Shown: in pieces, positions 60,376 to 64,000 of the stretch | Layout: every line of letters starts with the position of its first letter | Position numbering within the stretch: the stretch's first letter is position 1 | Notes under the pieces: generated by a model | The model's input: the letters and a program-made list of their open reading frames with translations, nothing else | The model's database searches: none | Told to the model about the DNA's origin: nothing | Made by a program: the position numbers and the translations under genes | Assembly (NCBI GenBank): GCA_025454955.1 | Contig: JALONL010000023.1 | Coordinates: 1 to 64,000, forward strand | Length of the DNA: 64,000 nucleotides | Direction: 5' to 3' | Origin: Bacteroidia bacterium | GTDB taxonomy: Bacteria; Bacteroidota; Bacteroidia; Palsa-965

Positions 60376-61740
60376 ATGCAACCCGAAACCGATCTCATAC
60401 GCCGCTGGAACACCGCCGCACCCCGCTATACAAGCTATCCCACCGTACCCTGCTGGCAGCATACGCCCGACGAGGACGAATGGAAAAACGAGGTGAAATT
60501 TACATTCGATCAGCTTCCTGCCGACGAAGGCATAAGCCTTTACATACACCTGCCCTACTGCGAAAGCCTGTGTACTTACTGCGGCTGCAACACGCGCATC
60601 ACAATTAATCATGCCGTGGAAAAGCCTTACGTAAATGCGGTGTTGAAAGAATGGGAAATGTACACCCGTGTTTTCGGCAGCGCGCCGCAAATACGCGAGT
60701 TGCATCTGGGCGGCGGTACACCTACGTTTTTCAGTGCAGTCAATTTGCACACACTTATTTCGGGAATTTTGGGCAAGGCTGTGCTGCATCCCAATGCCTC
60801 GCTGAGTTTCGAGGCGCACCCGGCCAATACTACAACAGAACACCTCGAAACGCTTTATGCACTTGGTTTCCGGCGGTTGAGTCTGGGCATTCAGGACTTC
60901 GATCCATTGGTGCAGAAAACCATAAACCGCACACAAAGTTTCGAGAGTGTGCGCAAAGTAACGAATGCGGCACGACGCATTGGCTACACCTCGGTAAATT
61001 TCGATCTCATTTACGGCCTGCCCAAACAAACCATGCACAGTGTGCGCGAAACCTTCCGCCTCACCAACCTGCTCCGGCCCGATCGTATTGCCTTTTACAG
61101 TTACGCACACGTACCGTGGATAAAACCCGGCCAGCGCAGTTTCACCGAAGCCGATTTGCCCGGCAACGAACAAAAACTGGCACTCTACCATTGCGGCCGA
61201 CAGATGCTCGAAGAGGCAGGCTACAGAGAAATAGGCATGGATCATTTCGCCCTCCCTGCCGACGAGCTCAGCAAAGCCGCAAACGAAGGCACACTGCACC
61301 GCAATTTCATGGGCTACACCACTTCACCCTCGCGCCTGCTCATTGGCCTTGGCGTATCAGCCATCAGCGATTCGTGGCTGGCCTACGCGCAAAACTTTAA
61401 AACGGTGGAAGTCTATCTCGATGCCGTACACCACGGCCGCCTGCCCGTATTCCGCGGCCACCTGCTCAATGCCGAAGACGTAAAAATGCGTCGCCACATT
61501 TTAAACATCATGTGCCGCTACACCACGCAATGGACAAACAGCGCCCACGAAAAAGCATTTTACGAAACCATTGCCCAGCGCCTTGCCCCGCATCGTAGCG
61601 ATGGGTTGGTGAAACTGAGCCGGGGGAAATTGGAGGTAACTACGCTGGGGCGGGCGTTTTTGCGGAATATTTGTATGGCGTTTGATGAGCGGTTGTATGC
61701 GGCGGAGCAGGAGAAGGTGATGTTTAGTAAGGCGGTGTGA
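60376..61740 (+). CDS. hemN: Oxygen-independent coproporphyrinogen III oxidase
   Basis: 454 aa radical-SAM enzyme making protoporphyrinogen without O2, which suits a microaerobic operon. Start at 60376 (RRWNTAAPRYTSYPTVPCW); the much longer open frame from 60097 runs through the previous gene in another reading. The cluster motif is HLPYCESLCTYCGCNTRI (CxxxCxxC plus an extra Cys, as in true HemN), then LHLGGGTPTFFS, RLSLGIQDFDPLVQ and DLIYGLPKQT. 11 nt after the SafE-like gene; ends in a terminator. Confidence 0.93.
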   Translation: MQPETDLIRRWNTAAPRYTSYPTVPCWQHTPDEDEWKNEVKFTFDQLPADEGISLYIHLPYCESLCTYCGCNTRITINHAVEKPYVNAVLKEWEMYTRVFGSAPQIRELHLGGGTPTFFSAVNLHTLISGILGKAVLHPNASLSFEAHPANTTTEHLETLYALGFRRLSLGIQDFDPLVQKTINRTQSFESVRKVTNAARRIGYTSVNFDLIYGLPKQTMHSVRETFRLTNLLRPDRIAFYSYAHVPWIKPGQRSFTEADLPGNEQKLALYHCGRQMLEEAGYREIGMDHFALPADELSKAANEGTLHRNFMGYTTSPSRLLIGLGVSAISDSWLAYAQNFKTVEVYLDAVHHGRLPVFRGHLLNAEDVKMRRHILNIMCRYTTQWTNSAHEKAFYETIAQRLAPHRSDGLVKLSRGKLEVTTLGRAFLRNICMAFDERLYAAEQEKVMFSKAV

Positions 61741-61759
61741 GAGATAGTATTAAAAATAA

Positions 61760-61797
61760 AAACGGAGCAACTACACAAGCTGCTCCGTTTTCGTTTT
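61760..61797 (+). terminator. Terminator at the end of the oxidase-hemN block
   Basis: Perfect 10-bp stem AAACGGAGCA / TGCTCCGTTT (61760-61769, 61781-61790) followed by T-rich sequence. The left flank is A-rich, so it can also end transcription on the minus strand from the small gene at 61796-61897. Confidence 0.85.
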
Positions 61798-61897
61798 ACT
61801 TTCCTTTGGGGCGCGGAGGGTTGTTTCCCCGGCCGCCGCCCGAAGAATTTCCTGTGGTACTTGGGCCGTTAGGCGGACGTGTGGTTGACTTTGCCAT
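61796..61897 (-). CDS. Candidate 33-aa small protein
   Basis: MAKSTTRPPNGPST, then TGNSSGGGRGNNPPRPKGK: a Gly/Asn/Pro/Lys-rich, strongly basic, disordered peptide. In favour: an ATG start, a stop that runs into the shared bidirectional terminator, and codon use like the GC-rich neighbours in otherwise AT-rich surroundings. Against: length, and no clear promoter. Similar small basic peptides occur in Bacteroidota, but I cannot confirm homology. Confidence 0.4.
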   Translation of the reverse strand: MAKSTTRPPNGPSTTGNSSGGGRGNNPPRPKGK

Positions 61898-62377
61898 TTT
61901 GCAAGGGTTTTGATGTGAATAATTAATTTACACTCTAAAATTACTTCTTACAAATTATGACAGAATTTGATTTGAATAACTGTTGAGATATTTTGTATTT
62001 GTGTTGACTTTATGGAGCCATTTTAAGATAATAATTCGCACTGTTATTCCGGTAAGGCGGTATTTGATAAACTATATGGTTGATTACAAATAGTCTTAGG
62101 TGTAATAGTTAAGACTTCTTCGGACAGTTCGTCCATGCCCGGCAGCCAGTCTTTGGCTTTTCAATTATTTTAGTCAAACTTTTTATTTTTTTGAAATTTG
62201 ATTTGAGCCTGTTTAAAAATGATTCTTTGACTTTTATGGCATATTTTCCTCATCCAGTCCCGATGTAACTATCGGGACATTTTTTGTCGATCCTCTTCAG
62301 GGATCGCCTTCAAAATGCGACTTCTCTGAGAAAAAATATACTCATAAAAAATCTCAAAAACGAATTTAAAACAGGTC
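61898..62377. other. Intergenic region with hairpins
   Basis: About 480 nt, AT-rich, no gene. It contains two palindromes: GTCCCGAT-GTAACT-ATCGGGAC followed by T6 (62257-62286) and CGATCC-TCTTCA-GGGATCG (about 62288-62306). The first has the form of a plus-strand terminator but no plus-strand gene needs one, so both may be dispersed palindromic elements. Confidence 0.55.
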
Positions 62378-62983
62378 TTAGTTTGAGCTTAGTTTTTGTT
62401 TAGAAGTTATTATATCTGTGTACATTATCCATTGTTCAATTGCAATTGAATTAATAAGCGATTTTTTAAGTATATTTTCGGGTAGTATGTTTTTCGAATA
62501 TTCTACTACAGGTTTAAAATATTCAATTATGGTATTTGAGGCGTTCACAAGCTCTTCATAGAATTCATTTGTATCAAATGTAATTGTGTCAAAGTATGGA
62601 TTGGGTTCTATTTTTTTATCAATAGTATATTCTGATAGTGACAATGTATCGTTTTCATTATCTTTCAATTCAGCATTTGAGAACTCCCAAAAGTAAAAAT
62701 TAACCGTTTTTTCTCCTGAAGCTATACTCGCACCGGCTTTCAAAAATCCTAAACTATCCTCTATCAGACCTACTACCGGATCATCGGCATCATCCGGGTC
62801 ATGATTCCAAATTTTATCATTATGATAGATTACAAAGCCTGCCGTTATTTCTAACGATTCAAATTGATTGAAATTAATTAGTTGGAGAGAAAATGAAGAC
62901 GAGTCGATCTTCTCACGATTATGATTTACAATCGCGCCGTTGATATAGGCATAGATTACTATTTTGTTTTTTATTGTGGCCAT
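62378..62983 (-). CDS. Candidate immunity protein
   Basis: 201 aa, no signal peptide, acidic (for example KIWNHDPDDADDPVVGLIED). Strand-rich first half (NKIVIYAYINGAIVNHNREK, LEITAGFVIYHND) and helical C-terminal third (EELVNASNTIIEYFKPVVEY). No known family. It overlaps the toxin gene upstream by 13 nt and is equally AT-rich. Position directly 3' of a toxin domain is how immunity genes are arranged, which is the only basis for the call. Confidence 0.55.
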   Translation of the reverse strand: MATIKNKIVIYAYINGAIVNHNREKIDSSSFSLQLINFNQFESLEITAGFVIYHNDKIWNHDPDDADDPVVGLIEDSLGFLKAGASIASGEKTVNFYFWEFSNAELKDNENDTLSLSEYTIDKKIEPNPYFDTITFDTNEFYEELVNASNTIIEYFKPVVEYSKNILPENILKKSLINSIAIEQWIMYTDIITSKQKLSSN

Positions 62984-64000
62984 GCACTATTAATTGAATA
63001 TCCTCCAGGTTCAGAACCATCCGGAATTAGACGAACATATGTATCATTGGCTGGTATTTCCATTACTAATGGGGGAGGGATAACTTTTTTGGTTCTTCCG
63101 GTAATAGGGTCAATATAAGTGCTTTTATCTCCAGGGTATAATTGATTTATCCCTGTGGGTTCACCCTGATATAAATCAAGCACAGTTGGTGGTATGGGTT
63201 GAAAGAAATTTTGTGCGGGTGTTTTTCCTCCAGTTACAGGATCATTTCCAAAGATATGATTTCGTAAATGTGTACCATCAGATTTATGTCCTGTATATAT
63301 GTCTCCAGAAAGATAACGTGGAAGATTGATAGCACTGGGAATTGGTTTAAATGTTGTCTTCCACTGGGGAACAGCTCCTGCTGGTGCAGATACTTCGGTT
63401 TTTACTTTTCCTGTGTAAGAAGTTCCTGCTGGGATAGGATGAGCAGCACTATTGGGAACATAAACAACACCTTTTTGACCAACATCAATAGTTATAGGTA
63501 TTGCGTTGTTGGGAGGAGCATTGAGCATAAGTGTTCTGAAATTCAGCCAATTTGTATCAGAGTAACGTCTTATAGCTTTATTTACATAATTGGTTGCAGC
63601 TCCTTCAGTATTAAAAGCTCCTGCTTTTTTGGGATTTGAAGGGTCATTCGTGAGAACACGTAATGCCAGATCTTTTTTGTCTTTAATTTCACCCGAACCA
63701 TTTAAAACATGTCTTGACAGAGTATGCCCTTTTCCTTCATGTGCTGCAATATTCTGTAATGGCATTAACTCCTTTCCCATTTTGTAGGAAGCAATTTTTT
63801 GTGCAACATCTTCCTGTGGCAACGGTGTAGGCCAGGGAGCAGGAGATCCCGGTACTCTTTTTAAGCGCTGTAATGCCATTGCGGCCCTTACTTTACTGTC
63901 TTTTTTCGTTCTTTCTCCCGGTAACGTATTATTCTCATCAAGATCATTTAACAGATCAATTAATGAGCGGGTTCTCGGATCAAAGCCTGAACCGGGATAT
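62971..64000 (-). CDS. C-terminal part of a toxin with CdiA-CT RNase A-like domain (5' end outside window)
   Basis: At least 342 codons, open to the window edge; the visible part starts YPGSGFDPRTRSLIDLLND, so the listed internal Met (63879) is probably not the true start. About 90 residues in lies AAHEGKGHTLSRHV, followed by DLALRVLTNDP, AGAFNTEGAATNYVNKAIRR and NWLNFRT. This order matches the bacterial CdiA-CT RNase A-like domain, whose His residues in the GxH...HV motif are catalytic. About 190 further residues follow (TSYTGKVKTEVSAPAG, then GGKTPAQNFFQPIPPT). It probably kills by cutting RNA in a target cell. The delivery domain should lie upstream, beyond base 64000. Confidence 0.65.
   Translation of the reverse strand, partial: YPGSGFDPRTRSLIDLLNDLDENNTLPGERTKKDSKVRAAMALQRLKRVPGSPAPWPTPLPQEDVAQKIASYKMGKELMPLQNIAAHEGKGHTLSRHVLNGSGEIKDKKDLALRVLTNDPSNPKKAGAFNTEGAATNYVNKAIRRYSDTNWLNFRTLMLNAPPNNAIPITIDVGQKGVVYVPNSAAHPIPAGTSYTGKVKTEVSAPAGAVPQWKTTFKPIPSAINLPRYLSGDIYTGHKSDGTHLRNHIFGNDPVTGGKTPAQNFFQPIPPTVLDLYQGEPTGINQLYPGDKSTYIDPITGRTKKVIPPPLVMEIPANDTYVRLIPDGSEPGGYSINSAWPQ

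Overview
The window comes from the chromosome of a Bacteroidota bacterium. The evidence is in the sequence itself. Promoters have the TAnnTTTG -7 box and genes lack purine-rich ribosome binding sites. Several secreted proteins end in a type IX secretion (T9SS) sorting domain. There is also a fused CcoN-CcoO oxidase and a Bacteroidota-style vitamin B12 locus. T9SS substrates plus a cbb3 oxidase suggest a free-living aerobe or microaerophile. Core genes are GC-rich; several accessory genes (the lipoproteins near 6.6 and 31 kb, the secreted protein at 18 kb, hipBST, and the toxin pair at the right edge) are visibly AT-rich, which is consistent with more recent gain.

Layout: 0.1-0.25 kb tRNA-His; 0.3-2.5 kb copper ATPase; 2.5-6.6 kb a glycan block (GT4 transferase, formyltransferase-like fusion protein, flippase); 6.6-9.1 kb small accessory genes and a 106-bp inverted repeat; 9.1-16.1 kb a T9SS protein followed by a cobalamin-riboswitch-controlled uptake locus (TonB receptor, DUF4465 protein, YncE/BtuG-like lipoprotein, T9SS surface protein); 16.3-19.5 kb small enzymes and a secreted protein; 19.66-20.07 kb RNase P RNA; 20.2-27.6 kb housekeeping genes (Smr protein, UbiA-type prenyltransferase, Maf, GT9, DapD, RuvX); 28.4-29.0 kb a palindromic repeat array; 29.0-32.6 kb a class 3 lipase and a WG-repeat lipoprotein.

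32.7-45.2 kb is one minus-strand operon-like block encoding an extracellular contractile injection system (eCIS; a phage-tail-like particle). It has a DUF4255 cap protein, an unknown protein, sheath, two tube proteins, a DUF5908 mini-protein, a LysM adaptor, spike, PAAR tip, gp25 and a J-like baseplate protein, then a fibre-like protein. An in-frame repeat tract lies between spike and PAAR. No AAA+ ATPase, tape measure or second large baseplate gene is present. Possible cargo outside the block is a GNAT-like orphan at 7.6 kb, a lipase at 29 kb, and an RNase-A-like toxin with an immunity candidate at the right edge; all three links are inferences.

45.8-48.3 kb holds a QueD homologue and a three-gene HipBST toxin-antitoxin module. 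48.8-61.7 kb is a microaerobic respiration region. A PAS histidine kinase and a receiver/cNMP/Crp-HTH regulator diverge from ccoI, ccoS, ccoNO, ccoQ, ccoP, ccoG, ccoH, a SafE-like protein and hemN. Palindromes of the form TGA-N6-TCA lie in the two key intergenic gaps and fit the regulator's helix. The window ends inside a toxin gene that continues beyond base 64000.
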